A stretch of 27,628 bases of DNA. Origin: an uncultured Sphingopyxis sp. (GTDB lineage: Bacteria; Pseudomonadota; Alphaproteobacteria; Sphingomonadales; Sphingomonadaceae). The position numbers and the translations under genes are program-made. Shown in pieces: positions 1 through 7,909 of the stretch. Every line of letters begins with the position of its first letter. The stretch's first letter is position 1. The notes under the pieces were generated by a model, which searched no databases, had not been told where the DNA came from, and saw only the letters and a program-made list of their open reading frames with translations. Location: positions 1-27,628 of the forward strand of contig CALFXW010000236.1 in the NCBI GenBank assembly GCA_937957805.1. The letters are read 5' to 3'.

Positions 1-2663
1 CAATCGGCCACGCTGGCGTTGGTCGGCATGTTGATCGTCTTGGAAATCGCGCCGGAAATAAAGGGCTGCGCCGCCGCCATCATCCGGATATGCGCCTCTG
101 CCGACAAATATCGCGTGCCCTTGCGCCCGCATGGTGATGCGCAATCAAATATCGGCAGATGTTCGGGGCGAAGGCCGGGTGCCCCCTCCAGCGTCATGGT
201 GCCGCAAATATGGGCATTGGCCGCGTCCACCTCTGCCGGTGAAAAACCCAATTGGGTGAGGAGGTCAAAGTCTGGCGCATCGACCAACGCAGCGTCCAGC
301 CCCAATGTGTCGCACAAAAATTCGCGCCCCAAAGCATATTTGTTAAAGGCAAAACGAATGTCGAACGCGCTGGTGAGCGCAGCGTCGAGTGCGGCGAGTT
401 GCGGTTTGCCGAACCCGCGCGCTGCCAGCGCCGCATGGTTGATGTGCGGCGCATCTGCCATGCTGCCGCTGCCCAGCGCATATTGGCTGATCGCCGCAAT
501 ATCATCCGCGCTATAGCCCAGCGTGGTGAGCGCGCTCGGCACCGCGCGGTTGATAATCTTGAAATAACCGCCGCCCGCCAGCTTCTTGAACTTGACCAGC
601 GCGAAGTCCGGTTCAATGCCGGTCGTGTCGCAATCCATGACCAGGCCGATGGTGCCGGTGGGCGCGATGACGCTGACCTGCGCATTGCGAAACCCGTGCT
701 GCGCACCCAGCCGCGTCGCATCATCCCACGCGGCAATCGCATGTTGCACCAATTGCGGGTCGGGGCATGCCGCATGGTCGAGCGGCACCGGCAGGGTTGC
801 CAGCGCATCATAACCGTCCGGTTCGCCCATCGCCGCACGGCGATGGTTGGCGATGACCCGCAACATCGCATCGCGGTTGGCGGCAAAACCTGCAAATGCC
901 CCCAATTCGCCCGCCATCTGCGCCGAGGTTGCATAGGCGCGGCCCGTCATAATCGCCGAAATGCTGGCGCACAGCGCGCGGCCAGCATCGCTGTCATAGG
1001 CGATGCCCGACGCCATGAGCAGGCCGCCGATATTGGCAAAGCCAAGCCCGGTGGTGCGATATTGATAGGAAAGACTGGCAATCTCCCGCGAGGGGAATTG
1101 CGCCATCAGCACCGAAATTTCGAGGCAGATTGTCCACAAACGCACCGCATGTTCAAAGGCGGCAACGTCAAAGCGCCCATCTGCCTGCCGCAAGGGCAAC
1201 AGGTTGATCGACGCCAGATTGCAGGCGGTATCGTCGATGAACATATATTCGCTGCACGGGTTGGACGCGTTGATCGGCCCGGCGTTGGGGCAGGTATGCC
1301 AGTCGTTGATGCTGGTGTGGAACTGGATGCCGGGGTCCGCGCTCGCCCATGCGGCATAGCCGATTTTGTCCCACAAGCCGCGCGCGCGCAGTTTTTTATG
1401 CACGCCCCCGTCGGTGCGACGGGTGAGCGCCCATTCGCCATCCTCCTCCACCGCGCGCAGAAAATCATCGCTGACCCGCACACTATTGTTCGAATTTTGC
1501 CCCGAAACGCTGCGATACCCCTCCGCATCCCAATCGGTTGAATATTCGTCGAGCGCCATTTCAAAAATGCCCTGCCCGGCCAGCATCAGCGCGCGTTTCA
1601 TCATCTGGTCGGGGACAGCGGCATTGCGCGCCGCGCGCATCGCCGATTTGAGCGCAGCATTTTGTGCAGGCTCCGCGCCCCCCTCGGCAGCCGCGGCCAA
1701 AATGGCGTCGACGTGGCGCTTGACGATTTTGGAACCGGCGACCAGCGCCGCAACCTTTTGTTCCTCATGCACTTTCCAGTCGATATATGCCTCTATGTCG
1801 GGGTGATCGACATCGACCACCACCATTTTGGCGGCGCGGCGCGTCGTCCCGCCCGATTTTATCGCGCCCGCCGCCCTGTCCCCGATCTGGAGGAAGGACA
1901 TCAGGCCGGATGATTTTCCACCGCCGCCCAGCGGTTCGTCGGCGCCGCGAATGTGCGAAAAATTGCTGCCCGTGCCGCTGCCATATTTGAACAAGCGCGC
2001 TTCACGCACCCATAAATCCATGATCCCGCCATCGTTCACCAGATCATCGGCGACCGATTGGATAAAACAGGCGTGCGGTTGGGGGTGTTCATAGGCGCTG
2101 GTCGATGCGCAAATCTTGCCATCGCGGTGGTCGACGTAAAAATGCCCCTGCCCCGGCCCGTCGATGCCATAGGCCCAGAACAGCCCGGTGTTGAACCATT
2201 GCGGGCTGTTCGGCGCGGCAATTTGCGCGGCGAGCATGTGGCACATTTCATCATAAAAGGCGCGCGCGTCACATTCGCGGGTGAAATATCCGCCCTTCCA
2301 CCCCCAGTAAGTCCAGCAGCCAGCAAGCCGGTGGAAAATCTGCTTGGCACTGGTTTCGCCGCCAAAACGGTCGGCTTCGGGCAATTGCGCCAGCGCCAAC
2401 CGGTCGGGCACATGCCGCCAGAGAAATCGCGGCACATCTTTTTCCCGCACCGGGCGGGTGCGTGCGGGCACCCCGGCGCGACGGAAATATTTTTGCGCCA
2501 ATACGTCGGTCGCAACCTGCGACCAATGGGCGGGCACCTCCACCGCGTCGGCTGAAAAAACCACCGACCCGTCAGGATTGCGGATGCTGGAGGATGAAGT
2601 CTGGAACGGCATATCGCCATAGGGGCCACCATCACCATGCGTGAAATGCCGCAAAATCCGCAT
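1..2663 (-). CDS. nrdJ: Adenosylcobalamin-dependent (class II) ribonucleotide reductase, 3' end cut off by the window
   Basis: This enzyme reduces ribonucleotides to deoxyribonucleotides using a B12-derived radical, with or without oxygen. 887 codons are visible and the frame is open to the window edge; family members run to about 1,200 residues, so the C-terminal part with the reducing cysteines is missing. Seen in the sequence: an N-terminal IRNPDGSVVF segment (residues 27-36), PNSPQWFNTGLFWAYG (about 151-166), a candidate first redox cysteine in HACFIQSV (C199), and the radical-site motif SNPCSEY with N468, C470 and E472, followed by DDTACNLASINL. The ATG at 2663 follows a G-rich ribosome site (GTGGGGGTAAAT) and is preceded by two NrdR-like boxes. 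The gene is transcribed away from nnrS. Family assignment is secure; the choice of nrdJ over other class II names is by similarity from memory. Confidence 0.93.
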   Translation of the reverse strand, partial: MRILRHFTHGDGGPYGDMPFQTSSSSIRNPDGSVVFSADAVEVPAHWSQVATDVLAQKYFRRAGVPARTRPVREKDVPRFLWRHVPDRLALAQLPEADRFGGETSAKQIFHRLAGCWTYWGWKGGYFTRECDARAFYDEMCHMLAAQIAAPNSPQWFNTGLFWAYGIDGPGQGHFYVDHRDGKICASTSAYEHPQPHACFIQSVADDLVNDGGIMDLWVREARLFKYGSGTGSNFSHIRGADEPLGGGGKSSGLMSFLQIGDRAAGAIKSGGTTRRAAKMVVVDVDHPDIEAYIDWKVHEEQKVAALVAGSKIVKRHVDAILAAAAEGGAEPAQNAALKSAMRAARNAAVPDQMMKRALMLAGQGIFEMALDEYSTDWDAEGYRSVSGQNSNNSVRVSDDFLRAVEEDGEWALTRRTDGGVHKKLRARGLWDKIGYAAWASADPGIQFHTSINDWHTCPNAGPINASNPCSEYMFIDDTACNLASINLLPLRQADGRFDVAAFEHAVRLWTICLEISVLMAQFPSREIASLSYQYRTTGLGFANIGGLLMASGIAYDSDAGRALCASISAIMTGRAYATSAQMAGELGAFAGFAANRDAMLRVIANHRRAAMGEPDGYDALATLPVPLDHAACPDPQLVQHAIAAWDDATRLGAQHGFRNAQVSVIAPTGTIGLVMDCDTTGIEPDFALVKFKKLAGGGYFKIINRAVPSALTTLGYSADDIAAISQYALGSGSMADAPHINHAALAARGFGKPQLAALDAALTSAFDIRFAFNKYALGREFLCDTLGLDAALVDAPDFDLLTQLGFSPAEVDAANAHICGTMTLEGAPGLRPEHLPIFDCASPCGRKGTRYLSAEAHIRMMAAAQPFISGAISKTINMPTNASVAD

Positions 2664-2722
2664 ATTTACCCCCACAAACCGGTTTAGCCAGAATCGCCAA
2701 GCTACGCCTATTTCTTGCGCAT

Positions 2723-2770
2723 CGTCAATATATAGTGCCTCATAATTATTTGATGGTATATATATTGCGT
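2723..2770 (-). promoter_or_regulatory. Tandem NrdR boxes upstream of nrdJ
   Basis: Two 16-base sites lie at 2755-2770 and 2723-2738. On the minus strand they read ACGCAATATATATACC and GCACTATATATTGACG, and both fit the first 12 positions of the NrdR consensus (acaCwAtATaTwGtgt) with at most two departures. They are separated by 16 bp, so they repeat every 32 bp (three helical turns), the usual arrangement for NrdR. They end 60 bp before the nrdJ start codon, so they probably mediate repression of nrdJ by NrdR. The nrdR gene is not in the window. Confidence 0.78.
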
Positions 2771-2826
2771 CACGATCAGCACTTGGCGCGAGGGGTGGAA
2801 GCTGACAAAGTCGTGTCTGGCCAACA

Positions 2827-2840
2827 TTGACCCAGCGCAA
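2827..2840 (+). promoter_or_regulatory. FNR/Dnr-type box upstream of nnrS
   Basis: TTGACCCAGCGCAA is an imperfect FNR-type palindrome (TTGAC-N4-CGCAA). Its centre is 64 bp before the nnrS ATG. A class II arrangement would put the transcription start near 2875, with only a weak candidate -10 (TAGGCT, 2863-2868). The spacer CCAG is the same as in the boxes before ccoN and hemN. Whether FNR or a nitric-oxide-sensing relative binds cannot be told from the sequence. Confidence 0.6.
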
Positions 2841-2897
2841 AAAAATGACGGATGGGCAGGCGTAGGCTGGCCGAAAATATGAGCTGAGGAGTGCCAA

Positions 2898-4112
2898 ATG
2901 CCCAAAACCACCGCGCAGATTTTGCGCGAATATCGCGGGCACCCCCTGTGGAGCTTTGGTTTCAGGCCGTTTTTTCTGTTCGCGGCGGTTTTTGCCGCGC
3001 TCGCCGTGCCGTTATGGATCATCGCCTTTTTGGGGCTGGGCGCGGCGCGGGCCGCCGAATTTTTTTCGCGCGACTGGCATGTCCATGAAATGCTCTTTGG
3101 CTATGCGGGCGCGGTCATCGTCGGCTATCTGACCGTCGCAGGCGCCAATTGGACTGGCAAATATCCGGTTGCCGGACGACCGATTGTCGCGCTCTTGCTG
3201 CTGTGGCTGGCGGGCCGGTTCGCCATGCTGTTCCTGCCATGGATTGGGCCGGTCAGTGCCGCGCTGATCGATGGCGCGTTCCTGTTGCTCTTTGCGCTCG
3301 CGCTGCTGCGCGAACAATTTGCCGCCAGCAATTGGCGCAGCCTGCCCCCTGCGATCATCGTCTCGGCGCTCGCGCTGGCCAATATCTGCTGGCATGTCGG
3401 CAGCTTTCATCCCGCCCTCACCCCCTATGTCGAGCGGGCGAGCATCGCGCTCATCAGCTTTTTAATCGTGCTGATGGGCGGACGATTGGTGCCAAGTTTC
3501 ACCGCCAATTACTTGATGCTCAACAAAATCACCCCGCCACCTGCCCCGCCGGGCCTGTTCGACCGGCTAGTTTTGGCAATCAGCGCGGTGGGCCTTATCG
3601 ATTGGGTGGTGCAAAGCGACGCGCGTTGGGCGGGCATCCCCCTCCTCCTCGCCGGGCTCGGGCATATGGTGCGGCTTGCGCGCTGGCGCGGGCACAAGGT
3701 TGCGCATGATGCGATGCTCCTCATCCTCCATGCCGGATATTTCTGGGTGGCATTGGGCTTGGCTTTGTTGGGCGCGTCGATGCTCTGGCCCGATAGCGTG
3801 GCGCAAAGCGGGGCGGTGCATGCGCTGACCAGCGGCGGCATCGGCGTCATGACGCTGGGGTTGATGACGCGCACCAGCCGCAGCCACACCGGGCGGCCCC
3901 GCCGCGCCGACAGGGCAACCATCGCCATCTATATCGCGGTCAATCTGGCGACGATGCTGCGCGTTGCCGCGCCCTTTACCCTTGGTCACGCACCCGGCCA
4001 TTATGGCCATTTGCTCGGCGCGTCGGGCATTTTGTGGACCATCGCCTTTGGCCTGTTCGCGGCGAGCTATGGGCCGATGCTGTGCGGCCAGAAATTAGGC
4101 GCTCGTTTCTGA
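2898..4112 (+). CDS. nnrS: NnrS family membrane protein
   Basis: This is a 404-residue polytopic membrane protein of the NnrS family. These are haem- and copper-containing proteins linked to nitric oxide tolerance, often under FNR/NNR-type control. The family hallmark is seen near the N-terminus: HPLWSFGFRPFF (about residues 14-25) and the histidine motif RDWHVHEMLFGYAGAVIVGY (about 58-77). Conserved histidines recur in later helices, for example WHVGSFHP and SRSHTGRPR. About twelve hydrophobic segments can be seen. The ATG at 2898 follows a good ribosome site (GAGGAG, 7 bases upstream). The 3' end overlaps the end of the convergent DUF808 gene by 18 bp. An FNR-type box lies upstream, consistent with expression at low oxygen. 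No denitrification enzymes are visible nearby. Confidence 0.9.
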   Translation: MPKTTAQILREYRGHPLWSFGFRPFFLFAAVFAALAVPLWIIAFLGLGAARAAEFFSRDWHVHEMLFGYAGAVIVGYLTVAGANWTGKYPVAGRPIVALLLLWLAGRFAMLFLPWIGPVSAALIDGAFLLLFALALLREQFAASNWRSLPPAIIVSALALANICWHVGSFHPALTPYVERASIALISFLIVLMGGRLVPSFTANYLMLNKITPPPAPPGLFDRLVLAISAVGLIDWVVQSDARWAGIPLLLAGLGHMVRLARWRGHKVAHDAMLLILHAGYFWVALGLALLGASMLWPDSVAQSGAVHALTSGGIGVMTLGLMTRTSRSHTGRPRRADRATIAIYIAVNLATMLRVAAPFTLGHAPGHYGHLLGASGILWTIAFGLFAASYGPMLCGQKLGARF

Positions 4113-5048
4113 CTTTGCGGGTTTTGCCTTTTTGATGAGGGCCAGCGCCGCGACAATCAGGCCGCCAAGCAGCACGCCAAAAACGCCGGCCAAGGCCGCG
4201 CCGACAACCCATTCGACCGCCGCAGCCATCGCTGGCAGCGCATGCCCCGCCGCCGCTGCAATGCTGTGGAACATATGCGCCGGTTCCCCAGCGCCCAATG
4301 TCTCCATCCCATGGACGAAAATCTGCCCGCCGACCCACAGCATCGCGGCGGTGCCGATTTTGGACAGCGCCGACATGACGAGGGGCATGCCGCGCACCAG
4401 CGCACGACCGATGGCGCGGGTAACGCCCAGCCGCCTTTTGGCGAGCGCGAGGCCGATATCATCCATTTTGACGATGCAGGCAACGACACCATAGACCAGC
4501 GCGGTCACCGCCACCCCGGCAAGCGCCAGCGCGGCGGCGCGCATCGCAAGCGGCTGGTCGGCAACAGCGGCCAGCGCAATCGCCATAATTTCTGCCGACA
4601 GGATGAAGTCGGTGCGGATGGCACCCTTTACCTTTGCCGCCTCTGCGCTTGCCGGTTCGTCAAAGGCGGGCACATCCTCCTCCCCATGGTTGCCCTGCCA
4701 CGCATGGAGCAATTTTTCCGCCCCTTCATAACATAAATAGGCCCCCCCGATCATGAGGAGCGGGGTCACCGCCCATGGCGCAAAACTGGAAAGGAGCAGC
4801 GCTGCCGGCAGCAAAATGACCAATTTGTTGAACAGCGAACCGCGCGCGATTTTCCAGATGATCGGCAATTCGCGGTCGGGCTGAAAATCGGTGACATAGC
4901 GCGGGGTGACCGCCGCATCGTCGATGACCACCCCCACCGCCTTTGACCCGGCCTTGCCCGCCGCAGCCCCCAGATCATCGATGGAGGCGGCAGCAATTTT
5001 GGTAATCCCCGCCACATCGTCGAGCAGGGCGATTAAACCAGAAGGCAT
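4095..5048 (-). CDS. DUF808 family inner-membrane protein
   Basis: This 317-residue protein matches the DUF808 (YedI-like) family by its N-terminus MPSGLIALLDDVAGITKIAA, the following DDLGAAAGKAGSKAVGVVIDDAAVTPRYV, and GGAYLCYEGAEKLLHAW in mid-protein. Several hydrophobic helices follow, and the C-terminus is lysine-rich. The biochemical function is unknown; I assign none. It starts 35 bp after the end of ccoS on the same strand, so it may be the last gene of the ccoGHIS transcript, although it is not a known cbb3 assembly factor. It ends tail-to-tail with nnrS with an 18-bp overlap, and I see no terminator hairpin between the two. Confidence 0.88.
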   Translation of the reverse strand: MPSGLIALLDDVAGITKIAAASIDDLGAAAGKAGSKAVGVVIDDAAVTPRYVTDFQPDRELPIIWKIARGSLFNKLVILLPAALLLSSFAPWAVTPLLMIGGAYLCYEGAEKLLHAWQGNHGEEDVPAFDEPASAEAAKVKGAIRTDFILSAEIMAIALAAVADQPLAMRAAALALAGVAVTALVYGVVACIVKMDDIGLALAKRRLGVTRAIGRALVRGMPLVMSALSKIGTAAMLWVGGQIFVHGMETLGAGEPAHMFHSIAAAAGHALPAMAAAVEWVVGAALAGVFGVLLGGLIVAALALIKKAKPAKSETSA

Positions 5049-5082
5049 GGGTCAATATTCTCCGCAAAATATGCGGACGGGC

Positions 5083-5268
5083 TTACCCGTTACGCGCATC
5101 CCCCTCAAGCGGCGTGTCGCCCTCCCCCTCATCCTCAATCAAAATGCGCATCGCCGCGCCGTCGAGGTCGGAAAATTGCCCGCTGCGCAGCGCCCATTGA
5201 AAGGCGAACAGCCCCAAAAGGCCAAGGCCGAGCGCCACGGGGATGAGAAAGAGTAGTCCTGCCGTCAT
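5083..5268 (-). CDS. ccoS: cbb3-type cytochrome oxidase assembly protein CcoS
   Basis: This 61-residue protein has one N-terminal transmembrane helix (about residues 3-25) followed by FQWALRSGQFSDLDGAAMRIL. The aromatic-W-A-hydrophobic-(R/K)-S-G-Q-F-x-D-x-(D/E) signature is typical of CcoS. CcoS proteins are needed for insertion of haem and copper into the cbb3 oxidase catalytic subunit. The ATG overlaps the ccoI stop codon by 4 bases (ATGA), so translation is probably coupled. The tail is acidic (EDEGEGDTPLEGD). Its place at the end of ccoGHIS fits the usual order. Confidence 0.93.
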   Translation of the reverse strand: MTAGLLFLIPVALGLGLLGLFAFQWALRSGQFSDLDGAAMRILIEDEGEGDTPLEGDARNG

Positions 5269-7439
5269 CGCGCCGCGCGCACCAAACGCAGCGAATTGGC
5301 AACTACGATGAGCGAGGAGGAGGACATGGCGACCGCCGCCACAAGCGGGGTTACCCAGCCCGCCATCGCCATCGGCACCGCAATGACATTGTAAATTATG
5401 GCGAGCATAAAATTGCTGCGCACGACGCGCTGAGTCATCCGCGCGGCGCGCACCGCGCGCGGCAGGGCGTTCAAACTATCCCCCATGAACACCATGTCGG
5501 CGGCCTGTTGCCCAACATCGCTGGCGCTCGACGGGGCAATGGATGCGTGCGCGGCGGCGAGCGCGGGGCCATCATTCAACCCGTCGCCGACCATCAGCAC
5601 GCGCTTGCCCTCTGCCCGCAGCCGTTCAATCAGCGCCAATTTGGCATCTGGGTCAGCGGTGGCTGTTGCGGAAAGGGTGAGCGCCTGCGCCACCTTTGCC
5701 ACCGCCGCCGCGCCATCGCCCGAAATAATCTGTTGCGGCATGCCGAGGCTGCGTAGCGCGCCGAGCGCCGCTGTCGCATCGGGGCGCAACACATCCTCCA
5801 TCACGATGACATGTGCCGCGCCATCGCCAATGGTCAGCGTGACGGACATCCCTACATCCTGCGCCGCATCTTGCCCGGTCGCATGGCGGCCCAGCGTGAC
5901 TTTCTGCCCCTGCCACAGCCCCTGCATGCCGATACCCGGCGTTTCGGCAATGTCACTGACATCGGCGGGCACCGCGCCCGCTTCGTTCAGGCTGCGTGCC
6001 AACCCCCGGCTGAGCGGATGGCTGCTCGCCTGTGCGAGCGCGAGCGCGACGGCGCGCGCTGTCGCGTCCAGCCCGTCCAGTGATTGCGGCACCGGACGGC
6101 CCAGCGTCAGCGTTCCCGTCTTGTCGAGCAATACCATGTCACATTCGGCCAGCCGTTCGAGCGCGCTGCCATCCTTTACCAACAGGCCGCTGCGCATCAG
6201 CGCGCCCGACGCGACGACCTGTGCCACCGGCACCGCAAGGCCAAGCGCGCAGGGACAGGTGATGAGCAGCACCGCCACCGCGACCAGCAGGCTTTGGTGC
6301 GCACCGGCCCCGGCGACCATCCAGCCCAAAAACCCCAGCGCAGCAAGCGCGTGCACCACCGGCGTATAAAGCCGCGCCGCCCGGTCGGCGATGCGGACAT
6401 AGCGTGATTTTTGCTGCCCGGCATCGCGCATCGCGCGCGCCAGTTCGGCAATCCGCCGGTCATCGCCCACCGCGCGCGCCACCACGCGGATCGGCGCGTC
6501 GAGGTTGAGCATCCCGGCAAGCAGCATCTGCCCCTTGGCAAAGGGGATGCTCGCCGCCTCCCCCGTCAGGATCGATTGGTCGATGCGCGCTGCCGCGTCG
6601 ATCAGCACGCCGTCCGCAGCCAGCCTTTCCCCCGCCGCGACCAGCATCATATCGCCCGCTCGGATGGCCGACGCCGCGTGCCAGACCGCACGCCCCGTAC
6701 CATCAACCAGCATCGCGCCCGCAGCGCCCGCAGCCATCAGCGCGCTGGCACCGGCGCGCGCACGTTCGCGCATCATCGAATCGAGCACCCGCCCGCCGAG
6801 CAGGAAAAACAGCAGCATCACCGCGCCATCAAACCATGCGTGCGGGCCATGGGTCGCGGTTTCATAAAGCGACATGCCGGTGGTCAGCAGCACCGCGATG
6901 GAAATCGGCACGTCCATATTGGTGCGGCCATGGCGCACCGCCCCCCATGCCGACTGGAAAAAGGGGCGGCCCGACCAGATGACCGTCGGCACCGCTATTG
7001 CCGCTGACAGCCAGTGAAAAATCGTCCGCCCGTTGCCCGCCAGCCCCGACCAGATGGATACCGACAGCAGCATGATGTTCATCGATGCAAATGCCGCCAC
7101 GCCAAGCGCGCTGAGCAGCATCGCATGGTGGCGCGCGGCGGCGGCATCGGCACTGTCGGCGGCTTCATCCAGCGTCAAAATCGGGTGCGCGGCAAAACCA
7201 TTTTGTTCGAGCGTGCGCACCAATTGCGGCACGTCGATCTGTGCTGCATCATGGTCAATCGCCACCGATTTTTCGGAAAAATCAACGCGCGCGCCATAAA
7301 CGCCATCCGCCGCGCCAAGCAGCCGTTCGACCTTGGCGATGCAGCCTGCGCAATGCATGCCGGGGATGGAGAGGCGCGCACGCGCCAACACAGCCGCGCC
7401 GTCCCCCATCGCGCTAGCACCGGGCAACGGCGCGTTCAT
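5265..7439 (-). CDS. ccoI: Copper-transporting P1B-type ATPase CcoI
   Basis: This 724-residue P-type ATPase delivers copper for cbb3 oxidase assembly. In order it has: an N-terminal heavy-metal-associated domain with GMHCAGC (C30, C33), a TGEA actuator motif (LTGEAASIPF, about 291), the CPC metal site in transmembrane helix 6 (C395-P396-C397), the phosphorylated aspartate in DKTGTLT (D439), the HP motif (H474-P475), and GDGLNDGPAL in the hinge (about 618). All catalytic motifs are intact. The start overlaps the ccoH stop by 4 bases and the end overlaps ccoS by 4 bases. By neighbourhood this is the CcoI/FixI branch, not a detoxification CopA. Confidence 0.96.
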   Translation of the reverse strand: MNAPLPGASAMGDGAAVLARARLSIPGMHCAGCIAKVERLLGAADGVYGARVDFSEKSVAIDHDAAQIDVPQLVRTLEQNGFAAHPILTLDEAADSADAAAARHHAMLLSALGVAAFASMNIMLLSVSIWSGLAGNGRTIFHWLSAAIAVPTVIWSGRPFFQSAWGAVRHGRTNMDVPISIAVLLTTGMSLYETATHGPHAWFDGAVMLLFFLLGGRVLDSMMRERARAGASALMAAGAAGAMLVDGTGRAVWHAASAIRAGDMMLVAAGERLAADGVLIDAAARIDQSILTGEAASIPFAKGQMLLAGMLNLDAPIRVVARAVGDDRRIAELARAMRDAGQQKSRYVRIADRAARLYTPVVHALAALGFLGWMVAGAGAHQSLLVAVAVLLITCPCALGLAVPVAQVVASGALMRSGLLVKDGSALERLAECDMVLLDKTGTLTLGRPVPQSLDGLDATARAVALALAQASSHPLSRGLARSLNEAGAVPADVSDIAETPGIGMQGLWQGQKVTLGRHATGQDAAQDVGMSVTLTIGDGAAHVIVMEDVLRPDATAALGALRSLGMPQQIISGDGAAAVAKVAQALTLSATATADPDAKLALIERLRAEGKRVLMVGDGLNDGPALAAAHASIAPSSASDVGQQAADMVFMGDSLNALPRAVRAARMTQRVVRSNFMLAIIYNVIAVPMAMAGWVTPLVAAVAMSSSSLIVVANSLRLVRAAR

Positions 7440-7906
7440 TCAAATGCCCATGCGGTGCGCCGCATGTCTGCGCCATGGTGGATTGTCACCACCGCCTGCC
7501 AGCGCCCGGCTGGCAACGGCTGGGTTGAACGAAATTGGCCATTGCCCAGCGCGGTAAAGTCCATCTGCACTTCCCCACTTTGCCCCAGCACATGGTGGGC
7601 GCGCGCGGCCAGTATCGCATCATTCAGCGCGGCCCCATCGCGGCGCGCCGCGCGCACGATGACATGGCGGCGGGCGTCCAGCGCGCTCGTCACCTGCCAG
7701 CCCAGCCGCTCGCCCGCCTCTGCGCGCGCCAGCCATTGGTCATATTGCTGGCTCGCCACATAGCTATTGTCCACCACCGTGCCGCCAAAGGTCGAAATGG
7801 CAAAGCGCGCCATGACCAGGTTGACGATGATGACGACCGCAAAGAAACTGACGATCATGATCGCCGCATGACGGCCGGTAAATGGGCGCGGTTCGGGGCT
7901 ATGCAT
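7436..7906 (-). CDS. ccoH: FixH/CcoH family cbb3 oxidase assembly protein
   Basis: This 156-residue protein has a single N-terminal transmembrane segment (about residues 13-35) preceded by the FTGRHA motif usual in FixH. A periplasmic domain follows that contains VDNSYVASQQYDQWLARAEA, a FixH hallmark. CcoH/FixH is a membrane protein that associates with the cbb3 subunits during assembly and is thought to support copper insertion with CcoI. It begins 3 bp after ccoG and overlaps ccoI by 4 bp. Confidence 0.92.
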   Translation of the reverse strand: MHSPEPRPFTGRHAAIMIVSFFAVVIIVNLVMARFAISTFGGTVVDNSYVASQQYDQWLARAEAGERLGWQVTSALDARRHVIVRAARRDGAALNDAILAARAHHVLGQSGEVQMDFTALGNGQFRSTQPLPAGRWQAVVTIHHGADMRRTAWAFE

Positions 7907-7909
7907 GGC

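Noticed and set aside
252..1541. Long plus-strand open frame (429 codons) opposite nrdJ
   Set aside because: It is antisense to a secure gene; composition is R/A/Q/H-rich with no domain, as expected from the GC-biased codon pattern of the real gene.
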